From Promethearchaeia archaeon (GTDB taxonomy: Archaea > Asgardarchaeota > Lokiarchaeia > Sigyniarchaeales > SOKP01): DNA of 10,418 bases. The position numbers were made by a program, and so were the translations under genes. The notes beneath the pieces are model-generated. The model was not told the DNA's origin and searched no databases. It saw only the letters and a program-made list of their open reading frames with translations. Location of the stretch: assembly GCA_029856375.1 (NCBI GenBank), contig JAHQWX010000035.1, positions 1-10,418 of the forward strand. The letters run 5' to 3'. Positions 1 through 6,335 of the stretch are shown here, piece after piece (within the stretch, counting starts at the first letter, position 1; each line of letters starts with the position of its first letter).

Positions 1-193
1 TTTGATCTTCATTAATTACGCAGCCTTCAACTAAAGCGACCTCATTATTAGAGATATTATGGGCATCAACCATAAATGGGCAATAAACAAGATTAACCCT
101 CTCAAGGAATTGGGGAAAAATATCTAAAGAAATTAAAGTGGATAGGCAGCCACTGCAGGAAGTTAAGGAAGTTATCAATAACTTAGGTTTCAT
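1..193 (-). CDS. mvhG: MvhG-like [NiFe]-hydrogenase small subunit, 3' end outside the window
   Basis: The 64 N-terminal residues present match the small subunit family of F420-non-reducing hydrogenase (MvhG; related to the 20-kDa subunit of complex I), which carries iron-sulfur clusters that move electrons from the NiFe subunit to MvhD/Hdr. A CSGC motif (Cys13, Cys16) and a later EGC (Cys58, in a VALVEGCV context) are the first ligands of the proximal cluster. The stretch around ERVNLVYCPFMVDA is also typical of the family. The ATG at 193-191 overlaps the last 11 bp of the HdrA-MvhD gene and follows a strong Shine-Dalgarno sequence, so the two genes should be translationally coupled. The large subunit is not in view, so whether this serves a true hydrogenase or another dehydrogenase module cannot be decided here. 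Confidence 0.85.
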   Translation of the reverse strand, partial: MKPKLLITSLTSCSGCLSTLISLDIFPQFLERVNLVYCPFMVDAHNISNNEVALVEGCVINEDQ

Positions 194-2702
194 TAACTAC
201 CTCCTCTAATAAATTTTGATAAAATGAATTTACAATTTCTGCAAATTTAATTCCTTCTATTGAATTCAATGATTTATGAATAATTCGTTTTTCTGCGATA
301 GGTCCGATTATTTCCTTTAAAAGCTTTATCTTCTGACCAATTCTTTGAACCCCGTCTATATATCTACAAGAGTTTTTTCTGCATCCAATTATCAATACAC
401 CGTCAAATCCCAATTCAAAGGATTTAAAAATAAAATTTGAATCAACCCGGCCCGAACAAGGAACTTTAACAATAAAAATATTGGGATTATAATAAATTTT
501 CTTTAAGCCAGCCTCATCTGCAGCAGCGTATCCACATGAACGGCAACAAAAGGCAATAATTTTTGGCTTAGATTTAAATCTAGAAAAAACTTCAATTGAT
601 CGTAAAATTTTTTCAGTAGAATCTATGTTCATCTCGATTGCATTTGTCGGACAAACACTAACGCATGTTCCACACCCCTTACATTTAAATTTATCAATTG
701 ATATATTTTCTTTTTCGATACTAATTGCGTTATACGGACAAGATAAGGTACATAATCCACATAATCCACATTTTTCTTCATCTATTTCAATACCAGTGAT
801 TTCAGCGCTCAAATAATCATTTGAAAGTAGAGAAATTATTTTTATAGCAACATCATGTGCAGAAGAAATTGCTGATTTATATTTTAAGGGTCCCAAAACC
901 GAACCGACTCCAAATACCCCCGAGGCTAAAGTTTCTTCGCTCATAAAACCATAATCATCTAATGTAAAATCCATAGTTTTACGCAAAATCTGCAAATCTT
1001 TATTTGGTACTAAATCAACATTTAATACAATCATTTCTGACTGAAATTGTTTGGAATCGGCTACCACAATATTTTGAGATCCTTCGTCAAATATTTCAAT
1101 ACTCTCATAATAATTGAATCGGGAATCTTTCGGAGCAATCATGAGTTCGTTGATTTTTTTATTCTTCTCCAAATTAAAAAAGACATTAATTTCACAATCC
1201 GGAAGTGAAGTTTTAATAGAATCTAAATATTTTAATGCAAGAGTATTGCTATATTCAGAGATATAATCAAGGGGTCCTAAACCTAGAATAATAGAGATGG
1301 ATTTGGGCGGTTTTCCATCGGTAATTTTTATTATTTTCCCTTCCGTTGGTCCATCAGATGAAAGTATACGCTCAAATTGAGCAGAAGTGATAATATTTTT
1401 TTTGGGATTATATTTGTAAGTATTTAAATCCGATTGTAAATCTGCCCCAATTGCAAAAACTTTCGTACCCACATTTATTCTTAATTTTTCAGGTTTTTGA
1501 TCTAAATTAATAGCTTTATTTATACAGGCTCGTTCGCAAATTCTGCATTTTATACAACTATCAATATCTTCCTCATCGATCATAGCAGAATATGGAAATG
1601 AATGAACATAAGGGATATAAATCAACTTTCTATTAGTTAATCCAATCTCAAATATATTATTTTTCTCAACATTACATATTTCTGTACATCGCTTACATCC
1701 AGTACATTTATTTTCGTCGACATAGCGAGGTTTTTTTATTAAATCAATTGTAAAATTTCCTACTTCTCCAGAAACACTTTCAATCTCTGTGTTAGTGAAA
1801 ATTTTTATGTTTTTTTCTTTAACAAGTTCTCCTATTATTTCAGACATATGACAAATCGAGCAATCCCCCATACCATATATCTTACTCCACCTCGCAACCT
1901 TTCCACCCAATGTAGGAGATTTCTCGATTAGATAAACCTTAATCCCAGCTCTCGCCAAATCTAAAGCTAAGGTCATGCCTGCGATTCCACCCCCTAATAT
2001 GGCGCAACTTTTTTCAACCTTTACCATTTTCAACTGTACTTTTTTCTGTAATATGATTCTCTCAACTGCCGCTTCAATAAGAATTTGAGCCTTCTTTAAC
2101 ACTATCACTGGATCTGACATCATTTTGAATTCCTTTTGATGAACCCAGCAACATTGTTCTCTTATATTTGCTATTTCAATATTTGCTTTCTCGATAACGC
2201 CATTAAAGATCCTTTCAAAGATGTGTTGATGAGTACGAGGAGAACACGCTGCTATTACAACTTTATTTAAATAATTATCTCTACACCAATTAGCGACTTT
2301 TTTTAAGTTCTTTTCTTGGCAAAGATTTGCGAAGATATTTACAGCAACCACATGATTAATTCTTTTACAATAACTTTCAAGTGCTTTAATATTTAGTACA
2401 TTTGAAATCTCGGTATTACATTTGCAAATGATTATCCCAACACGACTCATCTCGCTATTAATATTATCTAAATACTCAATCTCGTTCCCAGCTAAAATCT
2501 TTTTGCTTAAATTCATCAATTTAATTACTCTTTTTCCACTTTCTGTGAGAAAATAAGATTTTTTATCTTTGTTAATGAAATCTTCAAGTTTTTTAAGATG
2601 AAAATTCAATTGTCCTGTGGTTTCAAGGCCTAATTTATCCATTAAATCTGTATAAGAAACATATCCTTCTCTATCCAAAATTGATAAAATTTTTCGCCTC
2701 AT
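183..2702 (-). CDS. hdrA: HdrA-MvhD fusion with N-terminal winged-helix domain
   Basis: This is an 839-aa flavoprotein of the heterodisulfide reductase A family, known for FAD-based electron bifurcation in the cytoplasm. Domains in order: ArsR-like winged helix (1-66, with the NFHLKKL and FLTESGKR pattern); HdrA N-terminal domain (88-215, with AACSPRTHQHIF and ANIREQCCWVHQKE); FAD-binding GGGIAGM at 237-243 with CSIC at 281-284; a ferredoxin pair at Cys333/336/339/343 and Cys383/386/389/393; a second FAD half; a ferredoxin pair at Cys645/648/651/655 and Cys674/677/680/684; and an MvhD-like [2Fe-2S] domain (714-839) with Cys719/720/723, Cys749, Cys774 and Cys779. HdrA alone is about 650 aa, and the fused MvhD explains much of the excess. 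The ATG at 2702 probably truncates the winged helix. The same frame is open back to 2741 and encodes FDIYTVLSHP, a typical start of such domains. It overlaps the MvhG-like gene by 11 bp. Confidence 0.92.
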   Translation of the reverse strand: MRRKILSILDREGYVSYTDLMDKLGLETTGQLNFHLKKLEDFINKDKKSYFLTESGKRVIKLMNLSKKILAGNEIEYLDNINSEMSRVGIIICKCNTEISNVLNIKALESYCKRINHVVAVNIFANLCQEKNLKKVANWCRDNYLNKVVIAACSPRTHQHIFERIFNGVIEKANIEIANIREQCCWVHQKEFKMMSDPVIVLKKAQILIEAAVERIILQKKVQLKMVKVEKSCAILGGGIAGMTLALDLARAGIKVYLIEKSPTLGGKVARWSKIYGMGDCSICHMSEIIGELVKEKNIKIFTNTEIESVSGEVGNFTIDLIKKPRYVDENKCTGCKRCTEICNVEKNNIFEIGLTNRKLIYIPYVHSFPYSAMIDEEDIDSCIKCRICERACINKAINLDQKPEKLRINVGTKVFAIGADLQSDLNTYKYNPKKNIITSAQFERILSSDGPTEGKIIKITDGKPPKSISIILGLGPLDYISEYSNTLALKYLDSIKTSLPDCEINVFFNLEKNKKINELMIAPKDSRFNYYESIEIFDEGSQNIVVADSKQFQSEMIVLNVDLVPNKDLQILRKTMDFTLDDYGFMSEETLASGVFGVGSVLGPLKYKSAISSAHDVAIKIISLLSNDYLSAEITGIEIDEEKCGLCGLCTLSCPYNAISIEKENISIDKFKCKGCGTCVSVCPTNAIEMNIDSTEKILRSIEVFSRFKSKPKIIAFCCRSCGYAAADEAGLKKIYYNPNIFIVKVPCSGRVDSNFIFKSFELGFDGVLIIGCRKNSCRYIDGVQRIGQKIKLLKEIIGPIAEKRIIHKSLNSIEGIKFAEIVNSFYQNLLEEVVNET
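199..206 (-). promoter_or_regulatory. Shine-Dalgarno site of the MvhG-like gene
   Basis: GAGGAGGT on the minus strand, five bases before the ATG at 193-191 and inside the last codons of the HdrA-MvhD gene. It fixes the start of the downstream gene and supports coupled translation. Confidence 0.8.
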
Positions 2703-2825
2703 TGGATGAGATAAAACAGTATAAATATCAAAAATTCTTATTCATCCCCTTTTTTTCACAATTTTACTGAATTTTGACATTTAGATTTAGAATATTGAAA
2801 GTTTGACTTTCTTAATTAATAATTA

Positions 2826-2869
2826 TGATTATCACAATGATTAATAGCATAATCAAAAATATAAATATT
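2826..2869 (-). promoter_or_regulatory. Putative hdrA promoter with inverted repeat
   Basis: On the minus strand AATATTTATATT (2869-2858) resembles an archaeal TATA box. Just downstream is an inverted repeat with 7-bp perfect arms, TGATTAT (2826-2832) and ATAATCA (2849-2855), which would lie near the predicted transcription start, a usual place for a repressor. The minus-strand leader would be about 100 nt. This comes from motif inspection only; AT-rich DNA makes TATA-like matches common. Confidence 0.4.
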
Positions 2870-2922
2870 TGCGATCGAAATTCGTTATATCTCTATATTC
2901 ATATTTTTTTTAATGAAAACAA

Positions 2923-2961
2923 AATTTGTTAAGAAAAATATTTGACAATTGAATTTGTTAA
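2923..2961 (+). promoter_or_regulatory. Paired AATTTGTTAA boxes upstream of module 1
   Basis: Two exact copies of AATTTGTTAA (2923-2932 and 2952-2961), with a TTTGAC hexamer at 2941-2946 between them. The same decamer occurs twice upstream of the second module (5493-5502 and 5552-5561). Recurrence before both paralogous operons suggests a shared regulator site. The regulator is unknown. Confidence 0.45.
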
Positions 2962-2979
2962 AAAGATAAAAATCTTCTC

Positions 2980-2999
2980 GTCAAATCCTTTTTATAATT
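2980..2999 (+). promoter_or_regulatory. Putative promoter of module 1 (A1-B1)
   Basis: GTCAAATCCTTTTTATAATT contains a TATA-like TTTTTATAATT. GTCAAATC followed by one variable base and TTTTTAT recurs at 5602-5617 before the second module. The distance from the end of TTTTTAT to the conserved A start is similar in both (about 67 and 71 bp). This shared spacing argues that the A1 start lies downstream of here, not at the TTG at 2942. Confidence 0.5.
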
Positions 3000-3052
3000 T
3001 AGCTTGCATCTACTTATTGGAATTATTACATTCAAAAAAAAAAAATAAAAAG

Positions 3053-3706
3053 GTGGTAAAAATAGAGGTATTAGAATTAAAACCTATAAAAAATAAGAGG
3101 GGTATTATTTTTATTTTTACGAAAGAAAATGACTCAATTTCTAAACGCGAAGCAAAAACTCTTAAAAAGGTTTTAGAGGTGAATAAATTTGATATTATAA
3201 CAATGAATTCGCGTGAAAATTTATCTGATAATTTAAAAGAAACCTCAATAGTAAATTTCTTTCAGAAGATAGGAGTAAAAATTACTATTCTTGATATTCC
3301 AGAATTTGCAAAGGGTTATTTAATGAATGATATTGAGGAAAAAAAGGAGTTAGTTAAAGAGTTAATTGGAGAATATAAATCTTTAGAAGATAAAGAGAGT
3401 TTTAAAGCACAAAATCTTGAATCATGGATCGCTCTCTTAAAACGAGAAATGGAAGAAAAAGAAAACATTTTAGAATTAAAAGTAAAGCCTCGATGGGTCG
3501 TAAAACAAATAAGAGATTTGATAAAAACGAATGATAAAGATGTAATTTCTGTTCTACATTTTTGTTCAAAAGAACAAATCCCTGAACTCAAGAAATTATT
3601 TAGAGAAATTAAAGTAATGGCGATTATCCAGAAAATCGAACCAGAAGAACAAACTGAGCATTGGAACATTGGAAGAGAAGACATAACAATTTCCCAGAAT
3701 CTATAA
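3053..3706 (+). CDS. A1: stand-alone paralog of the B-protein N-terminal domain
   Basis: No function is recognised. The roughly 215-aa soluble, Lys/Glu-rich protein opens with EVLELKPIKNK, which matches the start of its neighbours (VLELKPLKNK in B1). It continues with the same helical pattern, including an ESFKAQNLESWIALLKREME segment and a W-VVKQI-DLI helix. It therefore appears homologous to residues 1-220 of B1/B2. The B-protein motifs REAWM and CDKxHFEG are replaced by KPRW and HFCSKEQI, so it looks like a degenerate partner subunit. The start is uncertain. GTG at 3053 is the nearest canonical codon, but alignment with B1 and A2 puts the start at ATA 3062, four bases after AGGTGGT. The open frame back to TTG 2942 crosses the putative promoter. 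It ends 18 bp before B1. Confidence 0.75.
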   Translation: MVKIEVLELKPIKNKRGIIFIFTKENDSISKREAKTLKKVLEVNKFDIITMNSRENLSDNLKETSIVNFFQKIGVKITILDIPEFAKGYLMNDIEEKKELVKELIGEYKSLEDKESFKAQNLESWIALLKREMEEKENILELKVKPRWVVKQIRDLIKTNDKDVISVLHFCSKEQIPELKKLFREIKVMAIIQKIEPEEQTEHWNIGREDITISQNL

Positions 3707-3709
3707 AAT

Positions 3710-3718
3710 GGAGGTGGT
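3710..3718 (+). promoter_or_regulatory. Shine-Dalgarno site of B1
   Basis: GGAGGTGGT six bases before the ATG at 3725. The same GGTGGT core precedes the A1 and A2 starts (3052-3057 and 5676-5681), a useful guide to their true initiation points. Confidence 0.75.
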
Positions 3719-3724
3719 AAAAAG

Positions 3725-5407
3725 ATGAAGGTTTTAGAATTGAAGCCGTTAAAAAATAAAAAATTAAAACTTATTTTATTAGAGAGCGAATTTCCCATTG
3801 AGTGGTGGTTAAATCCAACAAAAAGTCAAATTGAAGAATCTGTAAAAACAGACTTTATCTCGAAAGATTATATGAAATTAATTGAAGATATGATTAAGGA
3901 GCACGGGATAAAATTCGTCGCTGAGGAACAGGGCATGCGTTCAAGTGATAAAACATATAAAGACGATGCTTTGGTAGAAATGTTTAGAGCTTATGGTATT
4001 CCATATCAAATGGTTGACATTTCTGAAAATGCATTAGGTTATCTCGAATCAGCACTCGATAATAATTTAGATCTTTTAAAAGGAGTTAGAAAAGAGTTTG
4101 AAAATATAAAAATCAAGGGAAATATCGAACCCAACGATTTATATTTTCAGCAATTGTATACTTGGAAGGAATATTTAGAAGATGAACTCAGGAAAAATGA
4201 AAATGAGATAAAATATAAGGTTCGCGAAGCTTGGATGATGATGGGTATAATGGAAATAGCGAAGAAAATGGAAGGAACAAATTTAAAAGGCCTTCTTATC
4301 TGTGATAAAAGTCATTTTGAAGGTATAGCTTCTTTAGCAGAAGAATTAGTTGTAGATTTAGAAAAATTTGAAATAAAGAAGAACATTTTGAGAATGAATG
4401 ACATAAAAGATCCACTATCAATAAAAGAATTTGTGAAAGTTTCAGCTATGGAATTAGCCCCAATTAAAATAAAGAAAAAGATAAACCTAGAAAAAATAAT
4501 CTATTTCTTCGATACTGATGAACATGTATCTCCTTTTGATATCAATATGGCTTACGATGCAGGTTTCGATGTAGTCATCCCCGTAGGAAATGTTAGGGCG
4601 GAACAAGTCCCAAAGCTCGTTCAGGATGCCATTTTCTCTCGAAAACCGAAAGCGCCTACATGTTTTTTTATTGGAGGTTCAAATGTAGAAGAAAGCGAAA
4701 AAATTGCTAAAAATGTTATAAAATCTTTAGTTCCACCCTTTGAAGTACCTGTAATCATCGATCCAAGAGGATCTCATACTACCGCTGCTTCAGTTGTAGC
4801 AAAAACAATAGATATAGCAAGAAAGCATAGAATTAATGATATTTCTGGTAAAAAGATTGTAATATTAGGAACCGGACCTGTGGGTAGAATTGCAGCTATT
4901 ATTGCAGCCAAACTTGGATGTAAAACCATTTTGGTTGAAACATGGGAGGAAAGAACCAAAGAAAGTGTAAATAAATTAGTGAAAGAATTAAATAAAAAGA
5001 CAGACGAAAATGCTTCAGTTATTGTTGGGGAATTTGCAATTGATGACGATAAAAAATATGAATTATTAAAAGATGCAGACATTATATGGTCTTTAGCTGC
5101 TCCCGGAGTAAAGATATTATCAAAAGAATTATTGAATAAATTCCCTAAAAATAAAATTGCAATAGATATTAATTTGGTACCTCCGTATGGAATCGAAGGT
5201 TTAACACCAAAAATTGATAATAATGAAGTTATTCCTGGAATTTTTGGAGTTGGAGCATTAGCTCTTGGAAGGTTAAAATCAATAATTGAAAGTACTCTTC
5301 TTAAAGAAGCTGCAAAATCAAAAGGAATGAAAGTTTTTGATTATAATATTGCCTTTGAGACCGCAAAAGAAATATTATTTGGTGAAGAGCTTATAATACA
5401 GCGATAA
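3725..5407 (+). CDS. B1: MtdB-like methylene-tetrahydropterin dehydrogenase with extra N-terminal domain
   Basis: The 560-aa protein has two parts. Residues about 256-560 match the whole MtdA/MtdB family, which oxidises methylene-tetrahydromethanopterin (or folate) to the methenyl form with NAD(P)+. Diagnostic stretches are SPFDINMAYDAGF (269-281), KLVQDAIFSR (297-306), PPFEVPVIIDPRGSHTTAA (337-355), a Rossmann loop GTGPVG (382-387) and VPPYGIEGL (485-493). The second beta strand ends in ILVE (Glu405), which suggests NAD preference. Residues 1-250 form an extra domain unusual for this family, with LELKPLKNK, ESEFPIEWWL, WKEYLEDE, REAWM (Arg167) and CDKSHFEG (193-200). The order of an early Glu/Arg, REAWM and a late His-x-x-Gly faintly recalls TraB/GumN-type proteins; this is tentative. 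Second gene of the A1-B1 pair. Confidence 0.85.
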   Translation: MKVLELKPLKNKKLKLILLESEFPIEWWLNPTKSQIEESVKTDFISKDYMKLIEDMIKEHGIKFVAEEQGMRSSDKTYKDDALVEMFRAYGIPYQMVDISENALGYLESALDNNLDLLKGVRKEFENIKIKGNIEPNDLYFQQLYTWKEYLEDELRKNENEIKYKVREAWMMMGIMEIAKKMEGTNLKGLLICDKSHFEGIASLAEELVVDLEKFEIKKNILRMNDIKDPLSIKEFVKVSAMELAPIKIKKKINLEKIIYFFDTDEHVSPFDINMAYDAGFDVVIPVGNVRAEQVPKLVQDAIFSRKPKAPTCFFIGGSNVEESEKIAKNVIKSLVPPFEVPVIIDPRGSHTTAASVVAKTIDIARKHRINDISGKKIVILGTGPVGRIAAIIAAKLGCKTILVETWEERTKESVNKLVKELNKKTDENASVIVGEFAIDDDKKYELLKDADIIWSLAAPGVKILSKELLNKFPKNKIAIDINLVPPYGIEGLTPKIDNNEVIPGIFGVGALALGRLKSIIESTLLKEAAKSKGMKVFDYNIAFETAKEILFGEELIIQR

Positions 5408-5420
5408 ATGCTCTCAAATC

Positions 5421-5438
5421 TTTTTTTTCTTTTTTTTT
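5421..5438 (+). terminator. Oligo-T terminator after B1
   Basis: Two runs of eight T separated by CT begin 13 bp after the B1 stop, with no hairpin. Archaeal RNA polymerase commonly terminates at such tracts, so module 1 probably ends here and module 2 is transcribed separately. Confidence 0.6.
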
Positions 5439-5482
5439 AACAAGATTCATAATTGAAATAGTTTTTCTGATAAAAAAAATGT

Positions 5483-5520
5483 CAAATTATCCAATTTGTT
5501 AAAACAAAGTTTATCAAATT
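5483..5520 (+). promoter_or_regulatory. Overlapping inverted repeats upstream of module 2
   Basis: CAAATT (5483-5488) pairs with AATTTG (5493-5498). The larger arm AATTTGTTAAA (5493-5503) pairs with TTTATCAAATT (5510-5520) with one mismatch across a 6-bp spacer. No T-run follows it, so an operator is more likely than a terminator. It includes one of the two AATTTGTTAA boxes, and a GTCAAA hexamer (5481-5486) overlaps its left end. Confidence 0.45.
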
Positions 5521-5540
5521 TTTGTGATTTAGACTGTAAT

Positions 5541-5583
5541 TTTGATAATTCAATTTGTTAAATTGATTAATACAATTATCAAA
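5541..5583 (+). promoter_or_regulatory. Second inverted-repeat cluster upstream of module 2
   Basis: Perfect 10-bp arms TTTGATAATT (5541-5550) and AATTATCAAA (5574-5583) enclose a smaller perfect palindrome, CAATTT-gtt-AAATTG (5551-5565), which contains the second AATTTGTTAA box. This lies just upstream of the putative promoter at 5602, as expected for a regulator-binding region. Confidence 0.5.
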
Positions 5584-5601
5584 GTAGTCTTAATTTTTGT
5601 T

Positions 5602-5617
5602 GTCAAATCATTTTTAT
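5602..5617 (+). promoter_or_regulatory. Putative promoter of module 2 (A2-B2)
   Basis: GTCAAATCATTTTTAT differs from the element before module 1 (2980-2995) at one base and stands about 71 bp before the A2 ATG. The TATA-like part is weaker than in module 1. Confidence 0.45.
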
Positions 5618-5687
5618 TCCTAATTCGAGATTGATTCATTGTAGGATGATGAAATTTATTTCAAATAAAAAAAATGGTGGTTTGCAT

Positions 5688-6317
5688 ATGGAAGTATTAG
5701 AGTTAAAACCTGTTAAAAATAAAAAAGTTCAATTATATTTGATTAAAAACGAGGATAACACAATTAATAGTGAAGAATATAAATTCCTCGAGGACCTATT
5801 TCATAATCGAAAGATTAGTTTTGTTGTAGCCACTTTAAAAGAAAATGAACTAAACAAAAGCATTAAAACTCCTTTGTTAAGATATTTAGATAAGTTAAGC
5901 ATACCTTTTTTTAATGTTGATATTCCTGAACATGTAAAATACTTTTTTTATTCTGAATTATCAGAACAAGAAAGTTTGGTTGCCCAATTATCGAAAGAAT
6001 ATAATATTCTTCGTTCAAATCCAGCAGAAAAAGAATCTTTTAAAACTCAAAACTTAAAATCATGGATTGATCTTTTGAAGATGGAATTAAAAGAGAAGAA
6101 AGAATTTTTAACGCACACGGTTAAATCTAATTGGATCGTAAAGAAAGTATTGGATTTGATTCATAATAACAAAGAAAAAAAAATTTCAATAATTCATTTT
6201 TCTCCTGAAAAATTTCTTTACGAATTAAGAGAACTTTTTGAGAGTTATAATGTTATTGTGAAAAATTATGATTTTAGTATCAAAAATGACAAAAAATCAA
6301 TTCCAATTTCAACTTAA
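5688..6317 (+). CDS. A2: stand-alone paralog of the B-protein N-terminal domain
   Basis: Paralog of A1, 209 aa, function not recognised. It begins MEVLELKPVKNKK and keeps the A-family core ESFKTQNLKSWIDLLKMEL (117-134) followed by a TVKSNWIVKKVLDLI helix (144-158). At the positions where B2 reads REAWM and CDKRHFEG, A2 reads KSNW and HFSPEKFL, so the conserved polar residues of the B domain are missing here as in A1. There is no membrane segment or signal peptide. The ATG at 5688 was chosen over upstream ATG 5631 because it follows GGTGGT by six bases and aligns with the first residues of B1 and B2. It ends 18 bp before B2, the same gap as A1 to B1, implying co-translation and perhaps a matched A-B complex. 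Confidence 0.8.
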   Translation: MEVLELKPVKNKKVQLYLIKNEDNTINSEEYKFLEDLFHNRKISFVVATLKENELNKSIKTPLLRYLDKLSIPFFNVDIPEHVKYFFYSELSEQESLVAQLSKEYNILRSNPAEKESFKTQNLKSWIDLLKMELKEKKEFLTHTVKSNWIVKKVLDLIHNNKEKKISIIHFSPEKFLYELRELFESYNVIVKNYDFSIKNDKKSIPIST

Positions 6318-6335
6318 AGTAGAGGTTATTAAAAT

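Noticed and set aside
625..816. Plus-strand open frame of 63 codons
   Set aside because: It lies opposite the C-terminal ferredoxin cysteines of HdrA; the repeated His/Pro residues are reverse readings of that motif.
2942..3052. TTG 2942 as the start of A1
   Set aside because: The added residues are absent from A2, B1 and B2, and the segment contains promoter-like elements conserved before module 2.
3316..3798. Minus-strand open frame of about 160 codons
   Set aside because: It is antisense to A1 and B1, which have ribosome sites and clear paralogs. Its translation is rich in Ser and Phe, as expected from the reverse of Glu/Lys-rich coding sequence.
4774..5082. Minus-strand open frame opposite the B1 Rossmann domain
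   Set aside because: It is a shadow of conserved MtdB-like codons, and no independent motif or ribosome site is seen.
5483..5583. CRISPR-like or mobile-element repeats between the modules
   Set aside because: The repeats are short, irregularly spaced and mostly inverted, and no cas, transposase or target duplication is present. Operator sites fit better.
5631..5687. ATG 5631 as the start of A2
   Set aside because: It lacks a ribosome site and adds 19 unconserved residues. ATG 5688 has GGTGGT at proper spacing and aligns with the family start.
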